Part shown: positions 27,338-37,054 of the stretch, in pieces
Numbering within the stretch: the first letter of the stretch is position 1
Layout of the letters: every line of letters starts with the position of its first letter
Origin: Desulfobulbus propionicus
GTDB taxonomy: Bacteria; Desulfobacterota; Desulfobulbia; Desulfobulbales; Desulfobulbaceae
NCBI GenBank assembly: GCA_002746685.1
Contig: PDQK01000028.1
Span: 25,890-89,889 of the forward strand
Reading direction: 5' to 3'
DNA length: 64,000 bases
Made by a program: the position numbers and the translations under genes
Notes under the pieces: model-generated
The model's database searches: none
The model's input: the letters and a program-made list of their open reading frames with translations, nothing else
Told to the model about the DNA's origin: nothing

Positions 27338-27964
27338 ATGCTCAAACTTATTGTTTTTGATTGCGACGGGGTAATGTTCAGTTCTTTGGCAGCCAATAAA
27401 GCATACTACAGTCACCTGCTCCAGCAGTTCGGTTGCCCGGCCATGGAACCAGACGATCTTGCCTATGTGCATACCCAAAGTGTAACCAAGTCAGTGGAAT
27501 ATCTTTTCCGCAATCATCAGGTTGATCTCGAAGAGGTAGCCGCTTACCGAGATCAGCTGGACTACGCACCTTTCTTACGCCATATGCAGATGGAACCAGA
27601 CCTGATTCCTTTTCTGGAGTGGGCTAAACCACGTTTCACTACAGCCATATCCACTAACCGTACCAATACCATGGATATGCTCATGGATACGTTTGCGATT
27701 CGTCCCTGGTTTGACATGGTGGTAACCCCAACCGATGCCGGGCGTCCCAAGCCAGCTCCAGATGGCCTCCTCATGATCCTGGAGAGGTTTAAAGTACCCC
27801 CTGAGGAAACAATTTTTATTGGGGATTCAGTGGTTGACCGCGACCATTGCCGCCCGGTTGGGGTCGATTTGATCGCATTTAAGAACCCTGAGCTTGACGC
27901 CAGGTATCATGTGGAGAGTTTCATGGAGATAAAAGAGCTGCCACCGTTGCAGGAGGTCAAGTAA
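27338..27964 (+). CDS. HAD-superfamily hydrolase (phosphoglycolate phosphatase-like)
   Basis: A 208-residue HAD phosphatase. Motif I is IVFDCDGVMF with the nucleophile aspartate, motif II is AISTNRTN, motif III the lysine in GRPKPAPDG, and motif IV is FIGDSVVDRDHC. The helical cap between motifs I and II is of the Gph/PGP type. I took the ATG at 27338; a TTG at 27320 would add six residues. Confidence 0.82.
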   Translation: MLKLIVFDCDGVMFSSLAANKAYYSHLLQQFGCPAMEPDDLAYVHTQSVTKSVEYLFRNHQVDLEEVAAYRDQLDYAPFLRHMQMEPDLIPFLEWAKPRFTTAISTNRTNTMDMLMDTFAIRPWFDMVVTPTDAGRPKPAPDGLLMILERFKVPPEETIFIGDSVVDRDHCRPVGVDLIAFKNPELDARYHVESFMEIKELPPLQEVK

Positions 27965-27973
27965 AAACAGAGG

Positions 27974-28603
27974 CTACTCATCTTCATCCAGCCGCTTCAA
28001 GCCTTCCATGAGAATCATCATAAAATCTCCAATCTCCCTGGTCTGCATGAGGGATTCTGGAAGTCCTGGAATAAAGCGGAAATTACCTTCTCTTTCAGCC
28101 AGGATAGCATAAATTGCTTCCTGATTATCCAACTCCTCAAATCGCGCCGCTAAAAGCCCGCCTTCACGAAAGGTCACCCGCGCCCGTCCACCTGCCAGGT
28201 TCATTTCCAGGCGTCCTGTTTTTTGATGCATATGAAAAACCTGCAACAATTCTGCCGGTAAAATCGCATCAATCCGACCTTTCATAACGGCGCCTGCAGG
28301 ATCGACAGCCTCTATCGGCTGTGATGCTCTGCCAAGAGAAAGTTTATCTGTGAGCTGAAATTTCATCAACCCTGTACAGCCCCCACAGGTAAATTCCGTC
28401 TCCCTAAACTCAGCAAAGTTCGTTGATATATGGGGCAGCAAGGTGACCAGTAAACCAGTCAATTCACGGATAAGAATGAGACAGGAAGAGCAGCCCAACG
28501 AAAATTCCACGGATTGACCAGTGAGAACAAAGCCGTCATCTTTTTTATATAGAGGGCAATTGCGTTGACTTGTGACAACAAACTGGGCACGGAGTTCGCT
28601 CAT
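27974..28603 (-). CDS. DUF4388 domain protein with N-terminal cysteine motifs
   Basis: A 209-residue protein. The C-terminal half is a DUF4388/PatA-type domain: LLQVFHMHQKTGRLEMNLAGGRARVTFREG and EAIYAILAEREGNFRFIPG. The N-terminal half has a CSSC pair and a CGGC pair that may bind zinc. DUF4388 proteins are common in gliding and signalling bacteria; the role here is unknown. It is convergent with the HAD gene. Confidence 0.75.
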   Translation of the reverse strand: MSELRAQFVVTSQRNCPLYKKDDGFVLTGQSVEFSLGCSSCLILIRELTGLLVTLLPHISTNFAEFRETEFTCGGCTGLMKFQLTDKLSLGRASQPIEAVDPAGAVMKGRIDAILPAELLQVFHMHQKTGRLEMNLAGGRARVTFREGGLLAARFEELDNQEAIYAILAEREGNFRFIPGLPESLMQTREIGDFMMILMEGLKRLDEDE

Positions 28604-28885
28604 TATTATCTAAAGAAAAAAGAAATGTTCAAGATAGCTACGCATAGGTCATCCACGGAGTTACACACCCGGCGAGAAGTTACTGTTTAAGGATATTGTA
28701 CACATTATGATTTTTCACTCAAAGAAAACTTCTCTTATTCTGATTTCTCTTCCGCTTTTTAGCGGTTTGGTTCCAATCGGCCTTGTTTCATGATCACAAA
28801 TACGATATTATTGCAAGTAGTGTGTTTTTCGATGGCTTAAGCTAACTCATCGTTTTTACCAATTCATTTTGCAACAGGATGCTTC

Positions 28886-31279
28886 ATGGCTACGGGCTCT
28901 CAACAGCTTGTCGATGATTTCGAACAACTCAAAAGTTCTCTGGAACTCTACCCCAAAGTACGTATTGTCAAAACAGAAGGACAACCTCCTGAAAATTATG
29001 AAATCGAATACGCACTTAAAGGGTATGTCAAGGAAGACGACGGTAGTATTACAATTGGCAGCACCCACACTGTTCAAATCAGCCTTCCATTTGGATACCC
29101 GCACTTTGCGCCAACCGTTAAACCGCTAAGCAATATTTTTCATCCCGATGTGGACCCTGCAGCCATTCGTATTGCTGACAAATGGCAACAAAACCCATCG
29201 CTGCCAGATCTTGTACTCCATATTGGAGAAATGATCAGTGGTCAACAGTACTCCCTGAGCGATCCTTTTAACCAGGAGGCGGCAGACTGGTATAAGCAGC
29301 AGGCTGCTCATTTTCCTCTGGATTCACTCAGTATTGCAGCATTTGAAGAAGCTGGTCAGGATATTGATTCTCTGGTTGATGATACCTTTGCCTCACTGGG
29401 GCTGGAAAGCGACGATTTTTTAGAACCAGAAAAGGAGTTTTCGCCAGCAGACGTTGACCACATCCAGATGCTGATCGACCAGAAGCAGCTGGTAGCAGCC
29501 AACCAGGCACTCCAGGAAATCAGCCACCAGTTTCCTGAACGCAGTGACTTTGAAAACACTATCAGCAGAGGGTTACAGAAATCAGAACAGATGATAACCC
29601 TGGCTGAGCAATTGGAGGATCTGGGCAAACTGGATGAAGCCATTGAGGTAATGGATAACCTGTTTGATATTGCAACAGACGCACCGGGCGCAGAAACATT
29701 GCGTTCCCGTATTCAGCAGGCGTATGCTCTTGCAACATCGCTGAAGAAATCAGAAGATCCTGGCAACGAACTGGTACAAACTCACCATGAAGATACACCC
29801 CAGGTACCAGAGGGAAAGGATAAAAAGGAGAAGAAAACCAAAGCCGCCTTACCTAGGCCATCGCTTCGTATCAACCTTCCCATTCGTCTTCTTCTTGTGG
29901 TTACTCTTCTCCTGGCCATCTGTATTGGCGGAATTAGCCTCTACTTTAAAGATCAGAATATTCTAAGCCGCTCACAAGCAAATATCCTTAAAAGCCAGCT
30001 CCTTATAGATAAAAGGCAATTTGAAAACGCTCAGGAAACCCTCCAGAAAACTGAGAAAGCGTTGTCAAGCTTAACTATTCTACGCTTTAAAAAGGATGGC
30101 TTGAAGCAAGATATAGAAGCGCTACTCAATTCCCGAGAGCTTGATGAAGGGTTAAGAGGAAACGTACTGTATCAGGGAAAATATATTCCAGCTGGAACGG
30201 CTCAATCGTTGAAAGAACTTGCTACCCTTACGGATCAGGCCAGCTCCCTGATGGACCAAAATAAAACAGCAGATGCACTGATTTTATACAGGCAGGCCTT
30301 TAATTTTGCCCAGGCAAACCAGCTTGATGACAAACTGGCAGCACTGCAGGAAACCATTAAAGGACTTGAGCTTGAACAAACACTGCACCTCGCTGAAAAG
30401 GCAGAACTTGGCAAAGACTGGCAGGCTGCAGCTGAAACGTATCGCCAAGCTCTGGAACTCTCCAGCAGTCTTTCTGATCCCAAAACCGCTGCCGCCATTA
30501 CCTCTCGCCTAACAGCAGCAACCTTTAGACACGAACTTGATCTTTCCAAGAAAACCTTTACCCAGGAGCAGTGGAAAGAGACCATTGAAAAGCTTGAGAA
30601 GGCTCAGCTCCTTATTGATTCAAATCCTGAAGCGGTTTCCATCAAGGAACGTAAGGATCTCCATCGATTACTGGTTAATGCACGACTCTACTCCACCCTC
30701 TCCTCTGCACGTAACTCCTACAACAATAAAGAATGGAGTCGTGCCGTTGACGCATATAGAAATGCACTCTCGCTCTTGGAGGACGAAAAAGAAAACTTTG
30801 CTGGCCACCTTGAGGATTCCATCCTTAAAATAAAGAAAACCATCTTCATGGTTGAGCTCTCAACGATCCAGGAGCAGGTGCTGCTTGCTGAAAACCAGGA
30901 AAATCTTGAAAAGTCCCTGCTGTTTTCTAAAAAAATTCAGAGCTTGATCCAGGCAAGTCCATTTAGAGACGATGCAAATGTTGCAGCTGTTGAACAAAGG
31001 ATAAACAAGCAGATCAAAAAGAAAGAAGCACAACGTATTTTAAATGGACGTATTAGTTGGCTGGAGGAACATTACGAGGAAATTTTCCGCGCCAACTACC
31101 CAACCTTCAGAGGGTCGCAACTGGTATCCCCCAAAGCAACACTGCTCAGAAAGGTGGGGAGCAAGTCTATCTTTACCCTCACCTGTACCGAGAAAAGCCA
31201 GGGTACTTCTTCCCGACTTGAACTCAACTACATGTATAACGAGAAAACAGGTAAATGGGCAGTCTATAACGGAGAGTAA
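28886..31279 (+). CDS. Membrane protein with E2 ubiquitin-conjugating-like N-terminal domain and TPR-like helices
   Basis: A 797-residue protein. Residues about 1-140 align by eye with the UBC fold: a PPENYEIEYALKGYV strand, ISLPFGYPHFAPTVKPLSN, the HPDVDPAAIRI segment corresponding to HPNVxxxGxICL, then W-x-x-x-PSLPDLVLHIGEM and DPFNQEAADWY. The catalytic cysteine is replaced by Arg, and no Cys occurs in the N-terminal 330 residues, so it looks like an inactive E2 variant. Helical repeats follow, then one membrane helix at about residues 332-354 (RLLLVVTLLLAICIGGISL). A long helical TPR-like part lies beyond it. It has no ubiquitin-like, E1 or JAB neighbour. Confidence 0.7.
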   Translation: MATGSQQLVDDFEQLKSSLELYPKVRIVKTEGQPPENYEIEYALKGYVKEDDGSITIGSTHTVQISLPFGYPHFAPTVKPLSNIFHPDVDPAAIRIADKWQQNPSLPDLVLHIGEMISGQQYSLSDPFNQEAADWYKQQAAHFPLDSLSIAAFEEAGQDIDSLVDDTFASLGLESDDFLEPEKEFSPADVDHIQMLIDQKQLVAANQALQEISHQFPERSDFENTISRGLQKSEQMITLAEQLEDLGKLDEAIEVMDNLFDIATDAPGAETLRSRIQQAYALATSLKKSEDPGNELVQTHHEDTPQVPEGKDKKEKKTKAALPRPSLRINLPIRLLLVVTLLLAICIGGISLYFKDQNILSRSQANILKSQLLIDKRQFENAQETLQKTEKALSSLTILRFKKDGLKQDIEALLNSRELDEGLRGNVLYQGKYIPAGTAQSLKELATLTDQASSLMDQNKTADALILYRQAFNFAQANQLDDKLAALQETIKGLELEQTLHLAEKAELGKDWQAAAETYRQALELSSSLSDPKTAAAITSRLTAATFRHELDLSKKTFTQEQWKETIEKLEKAQLLIDSNPEAVSIKERKDLHRLLVNARLYSTLSSARNSYNNKEWSRAVDAYRNALSLLEDEKENFAGHLEDSILKIKKTIFMVELSTIQEQVLLAENQENLEKSLLFSKKIQSLIQASPFRDDANVAAVEQRINKQIKKKEAQRILNGRISWLEEHYEEIFRANYPTFRGSQLVSPKATLLRKVGSKSIFTLTCTEKSQGTSSRLELNYMYNEKTGKWAVYNGE

Positions 31280-31300
31280 AAATATCTCAATTGATCTACT

Positions 31301-32275
31301 CTAAATCAGGAATCGAAACTCCCCTTTCCCTAGTAGATCATGCAGATGCAGAATACCAAGCAGTAAATCTTGCTCATCTACCACTGCGAGCACTGTAATC
31401 TCCCTGGATTGCATAAGGCTGAGAGCATCAGCAGCCATGGTTTCACTGGTTATGGTAACTGGACCTTGCGTCATGACCTGATCCACCACAATCTGATCAA
31501 GGGAAGCACCAGAGGTGATTATTCTTCTCACGTCTCCATCGGTGATGATTCCTTTCAAAAACCCCTGCGGATCGGTCACCATTACGGCTCCAATGTTGGC
31601 ACGGTTCAACTCTTTTAAAGTGGTAGCCATATCAGCACCTTGAGTAATCACAGGGACCGCATCACCCGACAACATAACCTCTCGTACCGCCACCTTTAAT
31701 CGTTCGCCAAGGCTACCTCCAGGATGATTACGCCTGAAATCTTCAGCTTTAAACTGCTTCTTTTGCAACAATGTTACTGCAAGGGCATCACCAAGTGCCA
31801 AGGTAGCTGTGGTTGATGTGGTAGGGGCTAATCCCAAGGGACAAGCTTCCCTTGGGATGTTAATATCCAGCGTCACGGCAGCATACTTTGCCAAGGTTGA
31901 TTGCATATTACCAGTCATGGCAATCACACTCACCCCACGTTCTTTTAAGCTGGCAAGAAGGCCATTGAGTTCCGTTGTTTCTCCTGAGTAAGAAATAGCC
32001 AGCACCACATCAGTGACACACACCATGCCAAGATCTCCATGGAGTGCCTCAACCGGGTGGAGAAAAAAGGAAGGGGTTCCGGTGGAATTCAAGGTAGCGC
32101 AGATCTTCTGCCCAATCACTCCCGACTTTCCAATCCCTGTAACAACGAGCCTGGTTGGACAATTCGCAATGATCTCCACTGCCTGGACAAACCGTTCATC
32201 CAATCGCTGCTTTACAGCAACCAATCCTTCACACTCGATATCAAGAACTTCCTTTGCCTGCGCTATAATATTCAC
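31301..32275 (-). CDS. kdsD: Arabinose-5-phosphate isomerase (KdsD/KpsF family)
   Basis: A 324-residue enzyme making D-arabinose-5-phosphate, the first step to Kdo for lipopolysaccharide. It has an SIS domain (VTGIGKSGVIGQKICATLNSTGTP with the sugar-phosphate loop, then DVVLAISYSGET) and two CBS domains at the C-terminus (from about residue 205). I placed the start at GTG 32275. It overlaps the upstream stop as GTGA with a GGAGGAG site 4 nt before, which shows translational coupling. Confidence 0.92.
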   Translation of the reverse strand: MNIIAQAKEVLDIECEGLVAVKQRLDERFVQAVEIIANCPTRLVVTGIGKSGVIGQKICATLNSTGTPSFFLHPVEALHGDLGMVCVTDVVLAISYSGETTELNGLLASLKERGVSVIAMTGNMQSTLAKYAAVTLDINIPREACPLGLAPTTSTTATLALGDALAVTLLQKKQFKAEDFRRNHPGGSLGERLKVAVREVMLSGDAVPVITQGADMATTLKELNRANIGAVMVTDPQGFLKGIITDGDVRRIITSGASLDQIVVDQVMTQGPVTITSETMAADALSLMQSREITVLAVVDEQDLLLGILHLHDLLGKGEFRFLI

Positions 32276-33279
32276 ATCTCCTCCCACAAGCGTACAACCG
32301 TTCTTCCTTTTGTTTTTCCAGCTAACATCTGATCAATTCTATGGGGTAATTCTTCAAGGGAAATCACACCAGAGATAACATCAAGGTTATCGAGTTTCCA
32401 TGGACCAGCAAGCTTTTCCCAGATCATGAGCCGCTTCTCCATTGGGCAGTTTGCGGAATAGATACCTACAAGATGAACTCCACGCAAAATAAAAGGGTAT
32501 ACGGTGAGCGGTAAGTCACCAGAAAATGCATTTCCACAGCTGGTGACCACTCCGTCAAACATAGTGGCCTTAATTGCATTTGCCAAGAGCTCACCACCAA
32601 CGGTATCAACCACTCCAGCCCACTGCTCTTTTAAAAGCAATTTGTCACTTCCTGCCAGCCCTTTTTCGCGGCTCATGATTGCTGAATAGCCAAGATCAAG
32701 GAGCGTCTCCGTTGCCTCCTTCTTTCCTGTTAGTCCATGAACTTCATAACCGAGTTTTTGCAGGAGCAGGGCACTTATTATGGCAACACCACCTGTTGCA
32801 CCGGTAATTAAGATTGGACCTCGCTCAGCCCCTGGACCATATTCATGAAGAGCATTGACACACTGCGCTGCTGTAAATCCGGCAGTGCCAAGTTGCATGG
32901 TATCAAGAAGCGTTAATGTATCCGGTTTTTTAATGACCCACTGGTCAGGAACACGAATGTATTGCCCAAATCCACCGTAGGTGTTCATACCAAGGTCATA
33001 GCCCATACAGACCACTTCATCCCCTGGTAAAAACAAAGAATTGTTAGACTCAATTACTGTTCCTGCTGCATCAATACCGGGGGTATGGGGAAACTTTCTG
33101 GTAACGCCTTTATTCCCCGAAGCAGAGAGAGCATCTTTGTAGTTAAGGGAAGAGTAATGAACTTTAATCAGGACATCACCATCCGGTAAATCATCAAAAC
33201 ACATCTGTTCTATACATTTACGGATCTGCCCCTTTTCAGCATAAACCCGTAACGCTTTGAACGTATTATTTTTTTTCAT
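32272..33279 (-). CDS. YhdH/AcuI-family quinone oxidoreductase (acrylyl-CoA reductase-like)
   Basis: A 335-residue zinc-free medium-chain dehydrogenase. The family signature is SLNYKDALSASGNKGVTRKFPHTPGIDAAG, with the NADP-binding GATGGVAIISALLLQKLG and the GLTGKKEA loop after it. Relatives reduce acrylyl-CoA or act as YhdH oxidoreductases; the substrate here is unknown. The gene is in an operon before kdsD. Confidence 0.85.
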   Translation of the reverse strand: MKKNNTFKALRVYAEKGQIRKCIEQMCFDDLPDGDVLIKVHYSSLNYKDALSASGNKGVTRKFPHTPGIDAAGTVIESNNSLFLPGDEVVCMGYDLGMNTYGGFGQYIRVPDQWVIKKPDTLTLLDTMQLGTAGFTAAQCVNALHEYGPGAERGPILITGATGGVAIISALLLQKLGYEVHGLTGKKEATETLLDLGYSAIMSREKGLAGSDKLLLKEQWAGVVDTVGGELLANAIKATMFDGVVTSCGNAFSGDLPLTVYPFILRGVHLVGIYSANCPMEKRLMIWEKLAGPWKLDNLDVISGVISLEELPHRIDQMLAGKTKGRTVVRLWEEM

Positions 33280-33299
33280 ACTAAATGTACCAATTCATC

Positions 33300-34028
33300 T
33301 TATGATATAGGCCTCAACTGACCACCTAACACATCATGATACTCTCCGATTTCATCAACTATTCTATATCTGCCACTGGGCAAAATCCCTACACCACAAG
33401 CCTTAATCTTGACTTCTCCTGCTACATATTCGACGAAGCGGTCTTGAAGATAATCATGATCTTGCCATTGAGCGATTATTTTTCCTTTGAATTGTTGTAA
33501 AATGGCCACTTGAGCTACAATGGCCTTGGCGCAGCAAGAGATTACGGTTTCTATACTGTACTCCTGTTTTGTCTGCTCACGGATGCTTGTGAGGATTGGT
33601 TGCAACTCGACAGCAAAGTCGCCTAACCTGGTATTTACATTTATTCCCACTCCTATGATAGTATATATCTCACCATCATTTTTAAAAAATGTCTCACAAA
33701 GAATACCGCCGATTTTCCTTTCAGAAACATACAGGTCATTGGGCCATTTAAGTTGAACTTGCAGCGAAGACAGTTCCTGTAGATATTGTGCGCATGCTAC
33801 ACCTGTTGCCAGTGTAATCAACGGTATATCTGATTTGTCAAGTATTGGACTAATCCCTAAAGAAAAATAAGCACCACCAGTTGGCGAGCTAAAACGTCGA
33901 TTATATTGTCCACGACCTCCAGTTTGCTGTACAGCAGTAACCAGCAAGGGAGCTTCAACTCCTCTGGCAAGTTTTTCTTTCACAAAGGTGTTGGTCGAAT
34001 CAATTGACTGCAGGGTAATTCTTTGCAC
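33300..34028 (-). CDS. birA: Biotin--[acetyl-CoA-carboxylase] ligase (no HTH domain)
   Basis: Attaches biotin to carboxylase carrier proteins. The core motifs are QQTGGRGQYNRRF (biotin/ATP loop), LKWPNDLYVSERKIGGILCE, and IGVGINVN. The DNA-binding N-terminus of E. coli BirA is absent. The start is uncertain: I chose GTG at 34028 because the only longer option (TTG at 34079) lies in the dsrD terminator hairpin. It is followed by acuI-like and kdsD on the same strand. Confidence 0.87.
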   Translation of the reverse strand: MQRITLQSIDSTNTFVKEKLARGVEAPLLVTAVQQTGGRGQYNRRFSSPTGGAYFSLGISPILDKSDIPLITLATGVACAQYLQELSSLQVQLKWPNDLYVSERKIGGILCETFFKNDGEIYTIIGVGINVNTRLGDFAVELQPILTSIREQTKQEYSIETVISCCAKAIVAQVAILQQFKGKIIAQWQDHDYLQDRFVEYVAGEVKIKACGVGILPSGRYRIVDEIGEYHDVLGGQLRPIS

Positions 34029-34057
34029 AATATTGAAAAGGTTAAGAAGTACAAAAA

Positions 34058-34090
34058 CAAAAAAAAAGCAGAGCCGCAATGGCTCCGCTT
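34058..34090 (-). terminator. Rho-independent terminator after dsrD
   Basis: Read on the minus strand, GCGGAGCC-attgc-GGCTCTGC forms an 8-bp stem (one G-U pair) followed by a run of nine T. It lies about 30 bp after the dsrD stop codon and ends the dsr transcript. Confidence 0.9.
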
Positions 34091-34121
34091 TTGATCAATG
34101 TTAAACAGGAAAAAAGACTAA

Positions 34122-34352
34122 TTAATGCTCTTCATCCTGAATACGATCGGGGCGAGCATACATGGTGGTTGATCCTGAAGACCAGAACATCAACTCGCCT
34201 TTGGTTACCAATGCGTTGGCAACTTTTTTAATTTCGCGTGGTTTTGCATCAGGATCACATTTATAGAAATCCTTGATATACAGCTGCGGTTTAGGAGATT
34301 TTGTTGCTTTCTCGATGATTGCAGCTTCCAGTTCTTCCAGACTGAGTGCCAT
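34122..34352 (-). CDS. dsrD: Dissimilatory sulfite reductase accessory protein DsrD
   Basis: A 76-residue winged-helix protein that follows dsrAB in sulfate reducers and raises activity of the reductase. The sequence KPQLYIKDFYKCDPDAKPREIKKVANALVTKGELMFWSSGSTTMY is characteristic. It is 79 bp after dsrB and before the terminator. Presence of dsrD is associated with reductive-type sulfite reductases. Confidence 0.95.
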   Translation of the reverse strand: MALSLEELEAAIIEKATKSPKPQLYIKDFYKCDPDAKPREIKKVANALVTKGELMFWSSGSTTMYARPDRIQDEEH

Positions 34353-34431
34353 GATAGACTCCTTGCCAATAATAAAAGGTCAAAAAAACGTTCGGCTCTG
34401 AAAAGCAGAGCCGAACGCGTTAAATTGAGTG

Positions 34432-35574
34432 CTACTTGGTGTAAGCAGCAGTGTGGCTGGTGTACTTGAATTGGGTTGTTGTTCTCCAAGTATCGTATGC
34501 GAGACGGTAGTCATCGATAGATTTTTCGGTAAATGGGATACCGCATTTTTCGAAGAATTTTTCCCAACCAATACGCTCGGCCCATTCACCAACACGCTCA
34601 TACTTTTTAGCGTCTTTAGCATATGCTTCAACGATGTCACGAATAACCTTAACAGTTTCAGGCCAACGTGGAGTGGTGTTTGGCAGGAATGGAACAACCA
34701 ACTTGGAAAATTTAGGGGCTGACCGAGCATTGGAGACTTTACCGCCAACCAGAATCGCAATACCGTCACCTTCCGGATCAGCAAGAGGCATTGCAGGACA
34801 CATGGTGTAACAGTTACCACAGAACATACAACGCTCATTGTTAACTGCAACAGACTTAATATCCTCACCATTTTCCAATTTTGCTTTTGCAGGCTTAATA
34901 GCACCAAGCGGACAAGCAGCAATGGCCAGCGGAATTTCACAAAGACCAGTGATACGCTCATGGTCAATCATAGGTGGTGTACGGTGGATTCCGAGAATAG
35001 CGATATCAGAAGCGTGTACAGCACCACACATGTTCAGACAACATGCCAGCGCAATACGCACCTGCGCAGGCAACTTCATGGAACCGAAGTATTCAAACAG
35101 ATCGTCCATAACAGCCTTAACAGGACCGGAAGCGTCTGTTGCAGGGGTGTGGCAATGAACCCATCCCTGGGTGTGAACAATGTTGGTCACACAAGCACCT
35201 GTACCACCAATTGGGAACTGGTTACCATAGGATGCAATGGTTTCTTTCAGAGGACCTACCTTTTCTTCTGAATCAACCATGAACTCTATGTTGTTACGGG
35301 TAGTGAAGCGCACATAACCATCACAGTGCTTATCCGCAATGTCACAGATGTCACGAATATAACTGATGCTTACCAAACGCGGGGAACCACAACGAATTGT
35401 GAACACTTTGTCACCAGTTTCACTCACGTGAACAAGTACACCAGGCTCAAGGATTTCATGATAGTCCCATTTTGCCTTGTTTGCTTTAATAACCGGAGGC
35501 ATCATGTCTCCGTAGTATTTAGGTCCTAAGTCGGTAATTCGACCTTCCATAGGATTATTCGGATCGTAACCCAT
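34432..35574 (-). CDS. dsrB: Dissimilatory sulfite reductase beta subunit
   Basis: A 380-residue subunit of the siroheme/[4Fe-4S] enzyme reducing sulfite in the cytoplasm. The cluster-binding cysteines are in [12 protein letters not shown] and in the ferredoxin-like [16 protein letters not shown]. The [10 protein letters not shown] segment belongs to the siroheme site region. Order A-B-D and the strong ferredoxin insertion are standard for the DsrAB family. Confidence 0.97.
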   Translation of the reverse strand: MGYDPNNPMEGRITDLGPKYYGDMMPPVIKANKAKWDYHEILEPGVLVHVSETGDKVFTIRCGSPRLVSISYIRDICDIADKHCDGYVRFTTRNNIEFMVDSEEKVGPLKETIASYGNQFPIGGTGACVTNIVHTQGWVHCHTPATDASGPVKAVMDDLFEYFGSMKLPAQVRIALACCLNMCGAVHASDIAILGIHRTPPMIDHERITGLCEIPLAIAACPLGAIKPAKAKLENGEDIKSVAVNNERCMFCGNCYTMCPAMPLADPEGDGIAILVGGKVSNARSAPKFSKLVVPFLPNTTPRWPETVKVIRDIVEAYAKDAKKYERVGEWAERIGWEKFFEKCGIPFTEKSIDDYRLAYDTWRTTTQFKYTSHTAAYTK

Positions 35575-35633
35575 TGTATTGTCTCCTTATAATATACGTC
35601 TCAATTCAATTATACGATTTATTGGGATTCCAG

Positions 35634-36920
35634 TTACATTGCATGACGCTTACGAAACTCCTTAATGTCACGATCCCATCCACCAGGAACTTCTTCTTCT
35701 TTCCAGAAGACATATGGGTTGGAACGAGGCTCTTTCACGTGCTGTGGAATAGGCTCAATTTCCATAACGCTCAAAAAGGTTGGCAGACCAACACGTTGCA
35801 TGGTTTCCCCCACACGCTCACGGTTTTTACCAACTTCCATCCACCAATCCCAAACTTTTTCAATGACATCAATAATGTCTTCGAAGTCATTTTCTTTCTT
35901 GACTTCAATAAACGGGATAACCAGGGTGGAGAACTGAGCACCATCCAGGATAGGAGCCTTGGCACCAATCAGAATTGATGCACCTTTCTCTTTACCTGGA
36001 CGCAGTGCACGAGGCATTACATTGATACAGTGCATACAACGGGTACATTCTGCATCATTGATCTTCAATTCATCGCCTTCCATCCACATACACTGGGTTG
36101 GGCAGAGATCAAGAACTTCAGCCTTTATATCAAATGGTCCCCAGTCACCGCCTTTATGTGCGCCGCCGTTTACGGGATAACCGTCTGCACCATCCATATA
36201 GGCTTTAACTGCAGCCTGATCGATACGGATATTATCTTTCCAGGTACCGATAACGGAAAAGTCAGAACGGGCAATAGCTGCAACACAGTCGTTAGGACAT
36301 GCAGAAAACTTGAACTTGAACTTATACGGGAATGCAGGACGATGAATCTCATCCTGATAGTGCTGTGTTAAATGGTTACATACTTCCTGAGCGTCATAAC
36401 AAGACCACTCACAGCGAGACGAACCAAGACAACATGCAGGAGTACGCAGGTTGGAGCCAGATCCACCGAGGTCCTGACCGAGGTCATGGGTCAGATCCCA
36501 GAAAAGGGGTTCTAGGTTTTCAGTACGGGTACCGAGGAAAATCATGTCACCGGTAGAACCGTGCATGTTGGTCATACCAGAACCGTATTTTTCCCACAAA
36601 TCCATCAGGGCGCGGAGGTTTTCTGTGGTGTAGTAGAGGCCGGATGGCTGAGCAACACGAACAGTGTGGAAGTGTTCAACACCTGGGAACTGGGCAGGAA
36701 CGTCTGAGTAACGCCCAACGATACCACCACCATAACCAAAAACACCTACGATACCGCCGTGTTTCCAGTGGGTTATTCTGTCTTTGTAAGAAAGCTCAAG
36801 CTGACCAAGAATGTCCCAGCACTCCGGCTTTGTTTCAGCCTGTCGCTTGAGGTCGGTGACGAAACTCGGCCATGGACCTTTTTCCAGTTCGTCCAATAGA
36901 GGCGTTTCATGCTTTGCCAT
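35634..36920 (-). CDS. dsrA: Dissimilatory sulfite reductase alpha subunit
   Basis: A 428-residue catalytic subunit. The siroheme/cluster motifs are RTPACCLGSSRCEWSCYD and FKFSACPNDCVAA, followed by the ferredoxin-like insertion CPTQCMWM...CTRCMHCINVMPRAL. The start codon has an AGGAGG site. This gene opens the dsrABD operon, and a strong promoter and a dyad lie upstream. It is the best taxonomic marker in the window for a sulfate or sulfur metaboliser of the Desulfobacterota. Confidence 0.97.
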   Translation of the reverse strand: MAKHETPLLDELEKGPWPSFVTDLKRQAETKPECWDILGQLELSYKDRITHWKHGGIVGVFGYGGGIVGRYSDVPAQFPGVEHFHTVRVAQPSGLYYTTENLRALMDLWEKYGSGMTNMHGSTGDMIFLGTRTENLEPLFWDLTHDLGQDLGGSGSNLRTPACCLGSSRCEWSCYDAQEVCNHLTQHYQDEIHRPAFPYKFKFKFSACPNDCVAAIARSDFSVIGTWKDNIRIDQAAVKAYMDGADGYPVNGGAHKGGDWGPFDIKAEVLDLCPTQCMWMEGDELKINDAECTRCMHCINVMPRALRPGKEKGASILIGAKAPILDGAQFSTLVIPFIEVKKENDFEDIIDVIEKVWDWWMEVGKNRERVGETMQRVGLPTFLSVMEIEPIPQHVKEPRSNPYVFWKEEEVPGGWDRDIKEFRKRHAM

Positions 36921-37013
36921 CAGTGTTCCTCCTAGAAATTGTTTGGTTTATAGCAACCAGTAAAGAAAATGAACTAACCAACTACTTTTGTTGATTTAAG
37001 CTAAGAGCAGACA

Positions 37014-37037
37014 ATTCACTACTATAAAATAGTGAAT
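37014..37037. promoter_or_regulatory. 8-8-8 dyad in the dsrA 5' leader
   Basis: ATTCACTA (37014-37021) and TAGTGAAT (37030-37037) are perfect inverted repeats with an 8-bp spacer. On the minus strand they lie just after the predicted transcription start of dsrAB. The site could be an operator that a regulator uses to block the promoter, or a leader stem. Confidence 0.5.
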
Positions 37038-37054
37038 GCTCATTCATCTGAGCG

